A DNA stretch of 64,000 nucleotides, from NCBI RefSeq assembly GCF_030555055.1, contig NZ_JAMOAO010000001.1:2728001-2792000 (forward strand). The letters run 5' to 3'. Source of the stretch: Nocardiopsis sp. YSL2 (GTDB taxonomy: Bacteria; Actinomycetota; Actinomycetes; Streptosporangiales; Streptosporangiaceae). This document shows, one piece after another, positions 19,501 through 27,609 of the stretch; position 1 is the stretch's first letter, and every line of letters begins with the position of its first letter. The translations under genes and the position numbers were made by a program. Under the pieces are notes generated by a model. It worked only from the letters and a program-made list of their open reading frames with translations. It made no database searches and was not told where the DNA came from.

Positions 19501-20188
19501 GGGCATCCTCCAACTCGTCGAGTCCGGCACCTGGCGCGACGACAACGACCTCGCCGAGGTCTACACGGCCTGGGGCGGCTTCGCCTACGGGCGCGGACTC
19601 GACGGCGCCCCCGCCGCCGACGACATGCGCGCCAACTACCGCCGGATCAAGGTCGCCGCGAAGAACGTCGACAGCGCCGAGCACGACATCGCCGACTCCG
19701 ACGACTACTTCCAGTACCACGGCGGCATGATCGCCACCGTCCGCGCCCTCACCGGCACCGACCCCCGGGCCTACGTCGGCGACTCCACCTCGCCCGACGC
19801 GATCCGCACCCGCACCCTCACCGAGGAGACCGCCCGCGTGTTCCGGGCGCGGGTGGTCAACCCGCGCTGGATCTCCGCCATGCGCCGCCACGGCTACAAG
19901 GGCGCGTTCGAGCTGGCCGCCACCGTCGACTACCTCTTCGGCTTCGACGCCACGGCCGGAGTCGTCCACGACTGGATGTACGAGAAGCTCGCGGCCGAGT
20001 ACGTGATGGACGAGGAGACCCAGGAGTTCCTGCGCCGCTCGAACCCGTGGGCGCTGCACGGCATCGTCGAGCGGCTGCACGAGGCCGCCCGGCGCGGGCT
20101 GTGGGCCGAGCCGGACCAGGCGACGCTCGACGCGCTCACCGAGGTCTACCTGGAGGTCGAGGGCGACCTGGAGGACCGGGCCGAATGA
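16598..20188 (+). CDS. cobN: aerobic cobaltochelatase subunit CobN
   Basis: 1196 residues, the usual size of the large chelatase subunit that inserts cobalt into hydrogenobyrinic acid a,c-diamide using ATP and an AAA/VWA partner. Visible family features include '[25 protein letters not shown]', '[36 protein letters not shown]' with its conserved histidines, '[14 protein letters not shown]', '[18 protein letters not shown]' and '[18 protein letters not shown]' (stretches split here for brevity in the family CobN/Mg-chelatase H). The ATG follows GGGAGGA by 8 bases. First gene of a cobN-cobF-cobQ-cobK operon behind a cobalamin riboswitch. Its likely partner is the fused AAA/VWA protein at 25234-27393. 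Confidence 0.97.
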   Translation: [1196 protein letters not shown]

Positions 20189-20910
20189 GGGTACGGATCC
20201 TGGGCATCGGCATGGGGCCGCACCAGCTCACCCAGGAGGTCGCCGAGGCGCTGCGCGGCTGCGACTACGCCGTGGCCGCCCGCAAGCGCGACGACGACGG
20301 GCTGCTCGCCCTGCGCCGGGCGGTCTGCGACGCCCACGGCGTGCCCCTGGTCGCCGTGCCCGACCCCGAACGCGACCGCGACGACCCCGCCGACTACCCG
20401 GCGGCGGTCGCCTCCTGGCACGAGGCCCGGGTCGCCGCCTACGAGCAGGTGCTCGGCGACCGCGGCGGCACGGCGGCGTTCCTGGTGTGGGGCGACCCCT
20501 CCCTGTACGACTCCACCCTGCGGATCGTGGAGCGCATCGCCGCGCGCGGCGCCGTGCCGGTGGAGTACGACGTGCTCCCCGGTGTCGCCGCGCCCCAGCT
20601 CCTGGCCGCGCGGCACCGCGTCGTCCTGCACGAGGTGGGCCGCCCGGTGCACGTCACCCCGGCCCGCCGGCTGCGCGAGGCCGTCGCCGCCGGGCAGGAC
20701 AACATCGTCGTCATGCTCGGCGGCGGCCCCGCCTTCGAGGGCCTGGAGGAGTGGTCGGTGTGGTGGGGCGCCAACCTCGGCACCGACACCGAGGAACTGG
20801 TCGCGGGCCGGGTCGGCGACGTGCTCCCCGCCATCGGGGCGGCGCGCGCCCGGGCCCGCGAACGCGCCGGATGGGTGATGGACACCGCGCTGCTGAGGAG
20901 GACCGCGTGA
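20185..20910 (+). CDS. cobF: precorrin-6A synthase (deacetylating) CobF
   Basis: 241 residues of the tetrapyrrole methylase superfamily. Start 'VRILGIGMGPHQLTQEVAEAL' and the SAM-binding 'AFLVWGDPSLYDSTLRI' and 'YDVLPGVAAPQLLAARH' are as expected; the C-terminal 'NIVVMLGGGPAFEGL' and 'WWGANLGTDTEELVAG' are CobF-specific in my recollection. It methylates C1 of precorrin-5 with release of acetate, a step only in the oxygen-dependent pathway. ATG overlaps the cobN stop. Confidence 0.93.
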   Translation: MRVRILGIGMGPHQLTQEVAEALRGCDYAVAARKRDDDGLLALRRAVCDAHGVPLVAVPDPERDRDDPADYPAAVASWHEARVAAYEQVLGDRGGTAAFLVWGDPSLYDSTLRIVERIAARGAVPVEYDVLPGVAAPQLLAARHRVVLHEVGRPVHVTPARRLREAVAAGQDNIVVMLGGGPAFEGLEEWSVWWGANLGTDTEELVAGRVGDVLPAIGAARARARERAGWVMDTALLRRTA

Positions 20911-22493
20911 GGGGGACCGCTGACGGCGTACCGCAGGGGGAACGTGTTGCGTCGGAGGCGTCCGTTGAGGGTGGTGGCGGGCGACGGAGAGGGAGGGCTG
21001 CGTCGGAGGCGTCCGTTGAGGGTGGTGGCGGGCGACGGGTAGGGGTCCTGGTCGCCGGCACCACCTCCGACGCGGGCAAGAGCGTCGTGACCACCGCCCT
21101 GTGCCGGGCGTTCGCGCGCCGCGGCCTGCGGGTGGCGCCGTACAAGGCGCAGAACATGTCGAACAACTCCATGGTCTGCCGGGGACCCGACGGGCGCATG
21201 GCGGAGATCGGCCGGGCGCAGTGGGTGCAGGCCGTGGCCGCCCGTGCCACGCCGGAGCCCGCCATGAACCCCGTGCTGCTCAAACCGGGCACCGACCGGC
21301 GCAGCCACGTCGTCCTGCTCGGCCACCCCGCCGGGGACGTCTCCTCCGCCGACTGGCAGGAGGGCCGCCGCCACCTCGCCGAGGCCGCGCACACCGCCTT
21401 CGACGACCTGGCCGACCGCTACGACGTCGTCATCGCCGAAGGGGCGGGCAGCCCGGCCGAGATCAACCTCCGCGCGGGCGACTACGTCAACATGGGCCTG
21501 GCCCGCCACGCGGGTCTGCCCGTCGTGGTCGTCGGCGACATCGACCGCGGCGGCGTGTTCGCGGCGCTCTACGGGACGGTGGGGCTGCTGGAGCCCGCCG
21601 ACCAGGAGCTGGTCGCGGGCTTCGTGATCAACAAGTTCCGCGGGGACACCGGGCTCCTCAAGCCCGGCCTGGCCGACCTCGAACGGCTCACCGGCCGCCG
21701 GGTGTTCGGCACCCTGCCGTGGGACGCCGGGCTCTGGCTCGACTCCGAGGACGCCCTCGACCTGGAGGGCCGCCGGTCCCCGGGCACCGGCCGCCGCGTG
21801 GCGGTGGTGCGCCTGCCCCGGATCAGCAACTTCACCGACGTGGACGCCCTCGGACTGGAACCCGGCCTCGACGTCGTCTTCGCCTCGGGGCCGCGCGACC
21901 TCGCCGACGCGGACCTGGTCGTCCTGCCCGGCACCCGGTCCACCCTCGCCGACCTGGCCTGGCTGCGCTCCCGGGGCCTGGACCTGGCGATCACCGACCA
22001 CGCCCGCCGCGGGCGCCCCGTCCTCGGGATCTGCGGCGGCTTCCAGATGCTCGGCCGCACCATCGCCGACCCCGACGGGATCGAGGCGCGGCCGGCCGAC
22101 ACGGAGGGCCTGGGCCTGCTCGACGTCCGGACCGACTTCACGGCCGAGAAGACCCTCCGGTTGCCGACCGGTACCGCCCTGGGCGCACCGGCGCACGGTT
22201 ACGAGATCCACCACGGGCGGGTCACACCCGAGGAGTTCCTGGTCCGCGAAGGCAACGTCTTCGGCACCATGTGGCACGGCAGCCTGGAGGGCGACGCCTT
22301 CCGCGCGGCCTTCCTCGCCGAGACGCTGGGACTGGAGCCGTCGGGGACGCGCTTCGCCGACGCCCGGGAACGGCGTCTGGACCTGCTCGCCGACCTCGTG
22401 GAGGAACACCTCGACGTCGACGCGCTGCTCACCCTCGCCCGCGAGGGCGCTCCCCGCGACCTCCCCCCACTCGCCCCCCGGGGGTCCGCATGA
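20907..22493 (+). CDS. cobQ: cobyric acid synthase CobQ with repeat-bearing N-terminal extension
   Basis: 528 residues. CobQ amidates four side chains of adenosylcobyrinic acid diamide. ATP site '[21 protein letters not shown]', '[10 protein letters not shown]', '[12 protein letters not shown]', and a C-terminal glutamine amidotransferase domain with catalytic Cys in '[12 protein letters not shown]'. The family normally begins close to the ATP site; here about 45 extra residues precede it, built from two copies of [12 protein letters not shown]. No other ATG/GTG lies between 20907 and the conserved part, so the GTG at 20907 (GAGGAGG 5-6 bases upstream) is probably used and the repeat translated. 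It overlaps the cobF stop. Confidence 0.95.
   Translation: MRGTADGVPQGERVASEASVEGGGGRRRGRAASEASVEGGGGRRVGVLVAGTTSDAGKSVVTTALCRAFARRGLRVAPYKAQNMSNNSMVCRGPDGRMAEIGRAQWVQAVAARATPEPAMNPVLLKPGTDRRSHVVLLGHPAGDVSSADWQEGRRHLAEAAHTAFDDLADRYDVVIAEGAGSPAEINLRAGDYVNMGLARHAGLPVVVVGDIDRGGVFAALYGTVGLLEPADQELVAGFVINKFRGDTGLLKPGLADLERLTGRRVFGTLPWDAGLWLDSEDALDLEGRRSPGTGRRVAVVRLPRISNFTDVDALGLEPGLDVVFASGPRDLADADLVVLPGTRSTLADLAWLRSRGLDLAITDHARRGRPVLGICGGFQMLGRTIADPDGIEARPADTEGLGLLDVRTDFTAEKTLRLPTGTALGAPAHGYEIHHGRVTPEEFLVREGNVFGTMWHGSLEGDAFRAAFLAETLGLEPSGTRFADARERRLDLLADLVEEHLDVDALLTLAREGAPRDLPPLAPRGSA
20948..21038 (+). repeat. tandem 40-bp repeat inside the 5' end of cobQ
   Basis: Two identical 40-base copies, 20948-20987 and 20999-21038, with an 11-base spacer. 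They contain the core GTCCGTTGAGGGTGG. The same core, inverted, recurs at 58980-58995 between devR and the VOC gene, so this is a dispersed repeat and not a local duplication only. Confidence 0.85.
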
Positions 22494-23212
22494 GACTGCT
22501 GCTCCTCGGGGGTACGTCCGAGGCACGAGAGCTCGCCGCACTGCTGGTCGAATCCGGCATCGACGTGACCACCTCCCTCGCGGGCCGCGTCGCGCGACCC
22601 CGCCTGCCGGTGGGAAGGGTCCGGATCGGCGGCTTCGGCGGCGTGCCGGGCCTGAAGGCGGCGCTCGCCGACTATGACCTGGTGGTCGACGCCACGCACC
22701 CCTTCGCCCTGGGCATGACCGCGAACGCGGCGGCCGCCTGCACGGACGTGCCCCTGCTGCGCCTGGAGCGCCCGGGCTGGGACCCCGACCCGGCGTGGCG
22801 CTATGTCGACACCCATGAGGAGGCGGCGACCGCCGCCGCGTCCCTGGGCACGCGTCCCTTCCTCACGGTCGGCCGCCAGGAGCTCGCCCGCTTCGTCCCC
22901 GCCCTCGACCGCCACGCGGCCCTGGTCCGCGTGGTGGACGTCCCCGACCTCGCGCTGCCCCCTGCCTGGCGTCTGCTCACCAGCCGGGGGCCCTACGCCC
23001 TGGACGGCGAACTCGGCCTCCTGAGCGGGCACCGCGCCGACGTTCTGGTGACCAAGGACTCCGGCGGTACCTACACCTGGCCCAAGATGGCGGCCGCCCG
23101 GCGGCTGGGCCTGCCGGTCGTCGTGGTCCGGCGCCCCCCGGGACCCCGGGGCGTGCCCACCGTCCACGACGTCCGGGCCGCCCTCACGTGGGTCACCGAC
23201 CACCGCACCTGA
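22490..23212 (+). CDS. cobK: precorrin-6A reductase CobK
   Basis: 240 residues. Start '[19 protein letters not shown]' is the nucleotide-binding beginning of the CobK/CbiJ family; '[20 protein letters not shown]', 'RLERPGW', '[12 protein letters not shown]' and '[28 protein letters not shown]' are the other family blocks. It uses NADPH to reduce precorrin-6A to dihydroprecorrin-6. ATG overlaps the cobQ stop. Last gene of this operon; it faces cobB across an 18-base gap. Confidence 0.95.
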   Translation: MRLLLLGGTSEARELAALLVESGIDVTTSLAGRVARPRLPVGRVRIGGFGGVPGLKAALADYDLVVDATHPFALGMTANAAAACTDVPLLRLERPGWDPDPAWRYVDTHEEAATAAASLGTRPFLTVGRQELARFVPALDRHAALVRVVDVPDLALPPAWRLLTSRGPYALDGELGLLSGHRADVLVTKDSGGTYTWPKMAAARRLGLPVVVVRRPPGPRGVPTVHDVRAALTWVTDHRT

Positions 23213-23231
23213 TCCGCCGGGGTGCGCCGGG

Positions 23232-24620
23232 TCAGGTCGTGCGCACGGCGTCCACGAAGCGGGTGGCGATCCGCGGGTGCCCGGCCCAGTGGACATGGAG
23301 GTAGGAGGCGTGCAGCGTCCGTGAGGCGAACCCCTCAGGAGAGCCCTCGATCTCCCACGCCGGGCCGTCGCCGGAAGCACCCGGGGTGAGCCGGGTGCGG
23401 TGGAACTCGTGCCCCGTGACCTTCTCCCCGGCCCGGGTCAGCAGGGTGTCCCCGGGCGAGGTCGCCTCCGGGTAGCGCAGGGTGAGCCGCTCCGACATCC
23501 GGGCGTGCGCGGGGACGGCCCCGGCCATGGGCTCGCCGTCGAGCGACTCGGACAGGTAGAGCAGCCCCGCGCACTCCGCCACGGTCGGCACCCCGTCCCG
23601 CACCGCGTTCCCCAGATCCGCCGACAGGCTCCGGTTGGCGGCGAGCCGGCGCGCGTACACCTCGGGGAAGCCGCCACCGAGGTAGATCCCCCGGGTTCCG
23701 GCGGGCAGCCCGGTGTCGGTGAGCGGGTCGAAGCCGACGACCTCGCATCCGGCGGCCGTGAGCAGCTCCTCCGTCTCCGTGTAGCGGAACGTGAAGGCGC
23801 GCCCGCCCGCCATCGCGACCACCGGCCGCCGGGCGTCCCGGGACGCCTCCGCCCCCCGCTCCGGCTCCCAGGGCGCGGCGTCCAGGGGCGGCGCGGACCG
23901 GGCCACGTCGAGCAGGGCGCCCAGGTCCACCTGCCGTGCGATGTGCGCCCCGAGCCGCTCGACCGCCCGCGCCGACTCCGCCCGCTCGGCGGCCGGGACG
24001 AGCCCGAGGTGCCGGGACGGGGTGGCGAGGCCCTCGTCGCGGTGGACGACTCCCAGCACGGGCAGGTGGACCGCTCGGATGATCTCGGCGACGTTGCGGG
24101 CGGAGCCCGCCTGGTTGAGGATCACCCCGGCGACCTCGACCGCCGGATCGTAGGCGGCCATGCCCGCCACCAGCGCGCCCACCGACCGGGACATCCGGGA
24201 CACGTCCACGACCAGGACCACCGGCGTCCCGGTCAGCGCCGCCACGTGCGCGGACGAGGCGAACCCGTCGGTGCCGAGCCGCCCGTCGTGCAGTCCCATG
24301 ACCCCTTCCACGACGGCGACACCCGCGCCCCGCGCGCCGTGCAGGAGCAGCGGAGCGACCCGGTCCTCGCCGACCAGGTGGGGATCGAGGTTGCGGCCGG
24401 GGCGCCCGGTGGCGAGGGCGTGATAGCCGGGATCGATGTAGTCGGGGCCCACCTTGTGGCCGCTCACCACGTGCCCGGCGGAACGCAGCGCGGCCATCAG
24501 CCCGGTCGCGACCGTCGTCTTGCCCTGACCGGTCATGGGCGCGGCGATCATCAACCGGGGCAGGTCCCGGGCCCGCGTCCGCGCCGCCGCTCCCGGCGCC
24601 CCGGAACCCCCGGGGGACAT
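23232..24620 (-). CDS. cobB: hydrogenobyrinic acid a,c-diamide synthase CobB
   Basis: 462 residues. ATP site 'MIAAPMTGQGKTTVATGLM', then 'GHKVGPDYIDPGYHALATGR', 'VVEGVMGLHDG' and the glutamine amidotransferase domain with Cys in 'VPTVAECAGLLYLSESL' and His in 'VTGHEFHRT'. It amidates the a and c carboxylates before cobalt insertion in the aerobic route. ATG overlaps the cobO stop by one base; the open frame extends upstream but only through cobO in another frame. Confidence 0.95.
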   Translation of the reverse strand: MSPGGSGAPGAAARTRARDLPRLMIAAPMTGQGKTTVATGLMAALRSAGHVVSGHKVGPDYIDPGYHALATGRPGRNLDPHLVGEDRVAPLLLHGARGAGVAVVEGVMGLHDGRLGTDGFASSAHVAALTGTPVVLVVDVSRMSRSVGALVAGMAAYDPAVEVAGVILNQAGSARNVAEIIRAVHLPVLGVVHRDEGLATPSRHLGLVPAAERAESARAVERLGAHIARQVDLGALLDVARSAPPLDAAPWEPERGAEASRDARRPVVAMAGGRAFTFRYTETEELLTAAGCEVVGFDPLTDTGLPAGTRGIYLGGGFPEVYARRLAANRSLSADLGNAVRDGVPTVAECAGLLYLSESLDGEPMAGAVPAHARMSERLTLRYPEATSPGDTLLTRAGEKVTGHEFHRTRLTPGASGDGPAWEIEGSPEGFASRTLHASYLHVHWAGHPRIATRFVDAVRTT

Positions 24621-25234
24621 CACCACTCGATCCCTCGCTGGCCCTTCCTCCCGGCGTCCATCGGGTGCTTCACCTTCGTCATCTCCGTGACGAGGTCCGC
24701 GGCCTCCAGCAGCCGCGGATCGGCGCGCCGTCCGGTGATCACCACGTGCTGTCGGCCGGGACGGTCCCGCAGGGCCGCGACGACCTCGTCGGCGTCGACC
24801 CAGCCCCAGGCGATCGGGTAGGTGAACTCGTCGAGGATGAGCAGGTCGTGCGTCTGGTCGGCGAGCCGGCGCCTGATCTCCGCCCAGCCCTCCACGGCCG
24901 CCGCCGCGTGGTCCTCCGTCCCGTCCTTCCGACGGATCCACGACCAGCCCGAACCCATCTTGTGCCACTCGACCGGGCCGCCCTCGCCGGTCTCCTCGTG
25001 CAGCTCGCCCAGGCGCTCCAGGACGGTCTGCTCGCCGATGCGCCACTTCGCCGACTTGACGAACTGGAACACGCCGATCCGCCAGCCCTGGTTCCAGCCG
25101 CGCAGCGCGAGACCGAACGCGGCGGTCGACTTGCCCTTCCCGTCGCCGGTGTGGACGGCGAACAGCGGCTGGTTGCGGCGCTGCCGCGTGGTGAGTCCGT
25201 CGTCGGGGACGACGAGCGGTTGTCCTTGAGGCAT
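24620..25234 (-). CDS. cobO: corrinoid adenosyltransferase CobO
   Basis: 204 residues of the CobA/CobO (BtuR) family, which moves the 5'-deoxyadenosyl group of ATP to cobalt(I). P-loop 'VHTGDGKGKSTAAFGLALR', 'GVFQFVKSAKW', 'LLILDEFTYPIAWGWV' and 'HVVITGRRADPRLLEAADLVTEM' are all present and length is normal. One-base overlaps with the chelatase gene upstream and with cobB downstream show one coupled operon. Confidence 0.96.
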   Translation of the reverse strand: MPQGQPLVVPDDGLTTRQRRNQPLFAVHTGDGKGKSTAAFGLALRGWNQGWRIGVFQFVKSAKWRIGEQTVLERLGELHEETGEGGPVEWHKMGSGWSWIRRKDGTEDHAAAAVEGWAEIRRRLADQTHDLLILDEFTYPIAWGWVDADEVVAALRDRPGRQHVVITGRRADPRLLEAADLVTEMTKVKHPMDAGRKGQRGIEW

Positions 25235-27393
25235 CAGGCGGCCCTCTCTCGTACGGCGCTGCCCAGCGCGTCGGCGCTGACTTCACTGACGGGTACGTGG
25301 TCGGCTCCCAGCCGGGCGGCGAGGGTGGCGGCCAGGCCCAGACGCATCGGACCGGACTCGCCGTCCACCACGACGGTGGCCACGCCCAGGCCCGCGACGT
25401 GGTCGGCGGCGCTCATCGCCCGCCCCACGGCGCCCGAGCCCCCCGTGGCCCGGCCATCGGTGACCACGACCAGGAGCGGGCGCAGCTTCGGGTCCCGCAG
25501 CCGCTCGCGCTGGAGGACGCGAGCCGCCTCCACCAGCCCCTCGGCGATCGGGGTACGGCCGCCGGCGGGCAGGTCGTCGAGTCGGGCCGCGGCCACGTCG
25601 ACGGAACGGGTGGGCGGCAGAGCGAGTTCGGCGCTCCGGCCCCGGAAGGTGACCAGGCCGACCTTGTCGCGGCGCCGGTAGGCGTCCAGGAGGAGGGACA
25701 GGACCGCGGTCTTGACCTCGGTCATGCGCTTGCGCGCCGCCATCGACCCGGACGCGTCCACGCAGAAGAGGATCAGGTTGGTCTCCTGGCCCTCGCGCAC
25801 CGCGACGCGCAGGTCACGGGGCTGGATCCGCAGCCGGCCTCCGCCTTGGGGCGGTTCGCCGCCCCGCGGCCGGGACGCGGCGGCGCGCACGGTCTCGACC
25901 AGGTGGAGCGAGGTGCCGGGCCCCTGGCCGGGCGGGGTCGCGCCGATCCGGCGGCCCCGGGTGCCGATGGCCCGGCTGCGCCTGCCGTCGGCGCCCTCTC
26001 CCGTGCCCCGCACGGTGAGCGTCCGGGGCCGGTAGGGAGCGGTCGCCTTGGCCAGGACCGACGAGCCGGTGCCGTCGTCCCGCCCGTCGGAGCCGTCCCG
26101 TCCGGGAGAGGGGGCCTCCTCCTCGGTCGGTGCGTCGTGCGTCCCGTCGCCGGGCTCGGCCGGGTCGCCCCGGTCGTCAGCGGACGCCTCGGGACCGGCC
26201 CCGCCGTCGGCGGGGCCGTCGGGCGCGGGCGGGGGCTGCTCTCCGGCGTCCGAAGGCCCTTCCGTCTCCGCCGACTCCTCCGTCCCTTCCGTGCTCTCCG
26301 CACCATCCGTCCCATCCGACCCGTCGCCCTCCGGCGGGTCGGTCGGGTCGGGCGGCGGCTCCTCATCCCCCAGCACCCGGTCGAGGAGGTCCTCGTCGAG
26401 CCCCGGAGCGTCGAACGGGTTGCGGCGGCGCCGGTGCGGAAGGGCGAGCAGGGCGGCACGGCGGATGTCGGCCAGCGTGACCGAGGTGCGGCCCGCCCAG
26501 GCCGCGTGCGCCACCGCCGTGCGCGCGGTGACGATGTCGGCCCGCAGGCCGTCCACCCCGAACGCCGCGCACACCTCGGCGATCTTCAGCAGCGCCGCCT
26601 CGGACAGCAGCACCCGGCCGAGCAGCTCCCTGGCCTCGGCGATGCGTTCGGCGAGCGCCTTCTCCGCCTCGTGGAAGCGGGCCGAGAAGGCGACCGGGTC
26701 CGCATCGTAGGCCATGCGCCTGCGCACCACCTCGGCCCGCGACGCGGGGTCACGCGGCGCGGCGATCTCGACGGTGAGCCCGAACCGGTCCAGGAGCTGC
26801 GGGCGCAGCTCGCCCTCCTCGGGGTTCATCGTGCCGATGAGCAGGAACCGGGCGGCGTGCTCGACGGAGAACCCGTCGCGCTCCACGGTCACGCGGCCGG
26901 TCGCGGCGGCGTCCAGGAGGAGGTCCACGAGGTGGTCGTGGAGCAGGTTGACCTCGTCGACGTACAGCAGACCCCGGTGGGAGCGGGCGAGCAGGCCGGG
27001 TTCGTAGGCCACCTGGCCGTGCGTGAGCGCCTGCTCCAGGTGCAGGGAGCCGAGCACGCGGTCCTCGGTGGCGCCGACCGGGAGTTCGACGAGCCGGACC
27101 GGCCTGCTCTCCACGGCCGTTCCCGGCCCGAACGGGCCGTCCGGGGAGCGCTGGGCGGTGTCGGCGGGGTCCACGGAGAAGCGGTCGCCCTGGTAGACCT
27201 CGATGGGCGGGAGGAGGGAGGCCAGGGCTCGTACGGCGGTGGACTTGGCCGTGCCCTTCTCACCGCGTACCAGGACACCGCCGATCTCCGGCGAGAGGCT
27301 GCTGAGGACGAGGGACAGGCCCAGGTCGTCGAGGTCGTCGGCGTCGCAGCCGACGATCGCGGAGAAGGGGTAGTGCGATGGCACCCATGGCAT
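25234..27393 (-). CDS. fused AAA/VWA cobaltochelatase subunit (ChlI-ChlD type)
   Basis: 719 residues. N-terminal AAA domain: 'GGVLVRGEKGTAKSTAVRALASLLP' (Walker A), 'GLLYVDEVNLLHDHLVDLLL' (Walker B), 'FLLIGTMNPEEGELRPQLLDRFGL'. A central acidic, Pro/Gly/Ser-rich linker (about residues 340-460) leads to a VWA domain with the MIDAS motif 'LILFCVDASGSMAARKRM' and 'VVTDGRAT'. In actinomycetes this single protein replaces the separate CobS and CobT partners of CobN. The acidic linker is a known feature of ChlD-like proteins. GGGAG lies 7 bases before ATG. First gene of the operon behind the riboswitch at 27434-27581. Confidence 0.93.
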   Translation of the reverse strand: MPWVPSHYPFSAIVGCDADDLDDLGLSLVLSSLSPEIGGVLVRGEKGTAKSTAVRALASLLPPIEVYQGDRFSVDPADTAQRSPDGPFGPGTAVESRPVRLVELPVGATEDRVLGSLHLEQALTHGQVAYEPGLLARSHRGLLYVDEVNLLHDHLVDLLLDAAATGRVTVERDGFSVEHAARFLLIGTMNPEEGELRPQLLDRFGLTVEIAAPRDPASRAEVVRRRMAYDADPVAFSARFHEAEKALAERIAEARELLGRVLLSEAALLKIAEVCAAFGVDGLRADIVTARTAVAHAAWAGRTSVTLADIRRAALLALPHRRRRNPFDAPGLDEDLLDRVLGDEEPPPDPTDPPEGDGSDGTDGAESTEGTEESAETEGPSDAGEQPPPAPDGPADGGAGPEASADDRGDPAEPGDGTHDAPTEEEAPSPGRDGSDGRDDGTGSSVLAKATAPYRPRTLTVRGTGEGADGRRSRAIGTRGRRIGATPPGQGPGTSLHLVETVRAAASRPRGGEPPQGGGRLRIQPRDLRVAVREGQETNLILFCVDASGSMAARKRMTEVKTAVLSLLLDAYRRRDKVGLVTFRGRSAELALPPTRSVDVAAARLDDLPAGGRTPIAEGLVEAARVLQRERLRDPKLRPLLVVVTDGRATGGSGAVGRAMSAADHVAGLGVATVVVDGESGPMRLGLAATLAARLGADHVPVSEVSADALGSAVRERAA

Positions 27394-27433
27394 GTGAGGC
27401 TCCCGCTCGTGTCGCCATCCGTAAGGACGGGCG

Positions 27434-27581
27434 CGAGGCCGGTCTTCGGACTTGCCGAGTCCTCCCTCACGGAGGCTCGGTTCACCGCAGCGGGCCTGTG
27501 CCGGAATCTCACCGGGCTTCCCAGATTCTCCCCTTCCGCCGTCCCCACCCTTTCCGATGGTTGGGCCGTAGGGGCACCTCG
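27434..27581 (-). promoter_or_regulatory. cobalamin riboswitch upstream of the chelatase-cobO-cobB operon
   Basis: On the minus strand the order is 'GAATCTGGGAAGCCCGGTGAG', 'CCCGCTGCGGTGAACCG' and the B12 box GAGTCCGAAGACCGGCC. CGAGG (27581-27577) can pair with CCTCG (27438-27434) to close the element. It ends 40 bases before the chelatase ATG, so control of translation start is plausible. The GGTGAG here differs from the GGTGCGA of the other switches. Confidence 0.88.
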
Positions 27582-27609
27582 TGCCTGTGGCCACGATAGC
27601 GTCGAGGCC

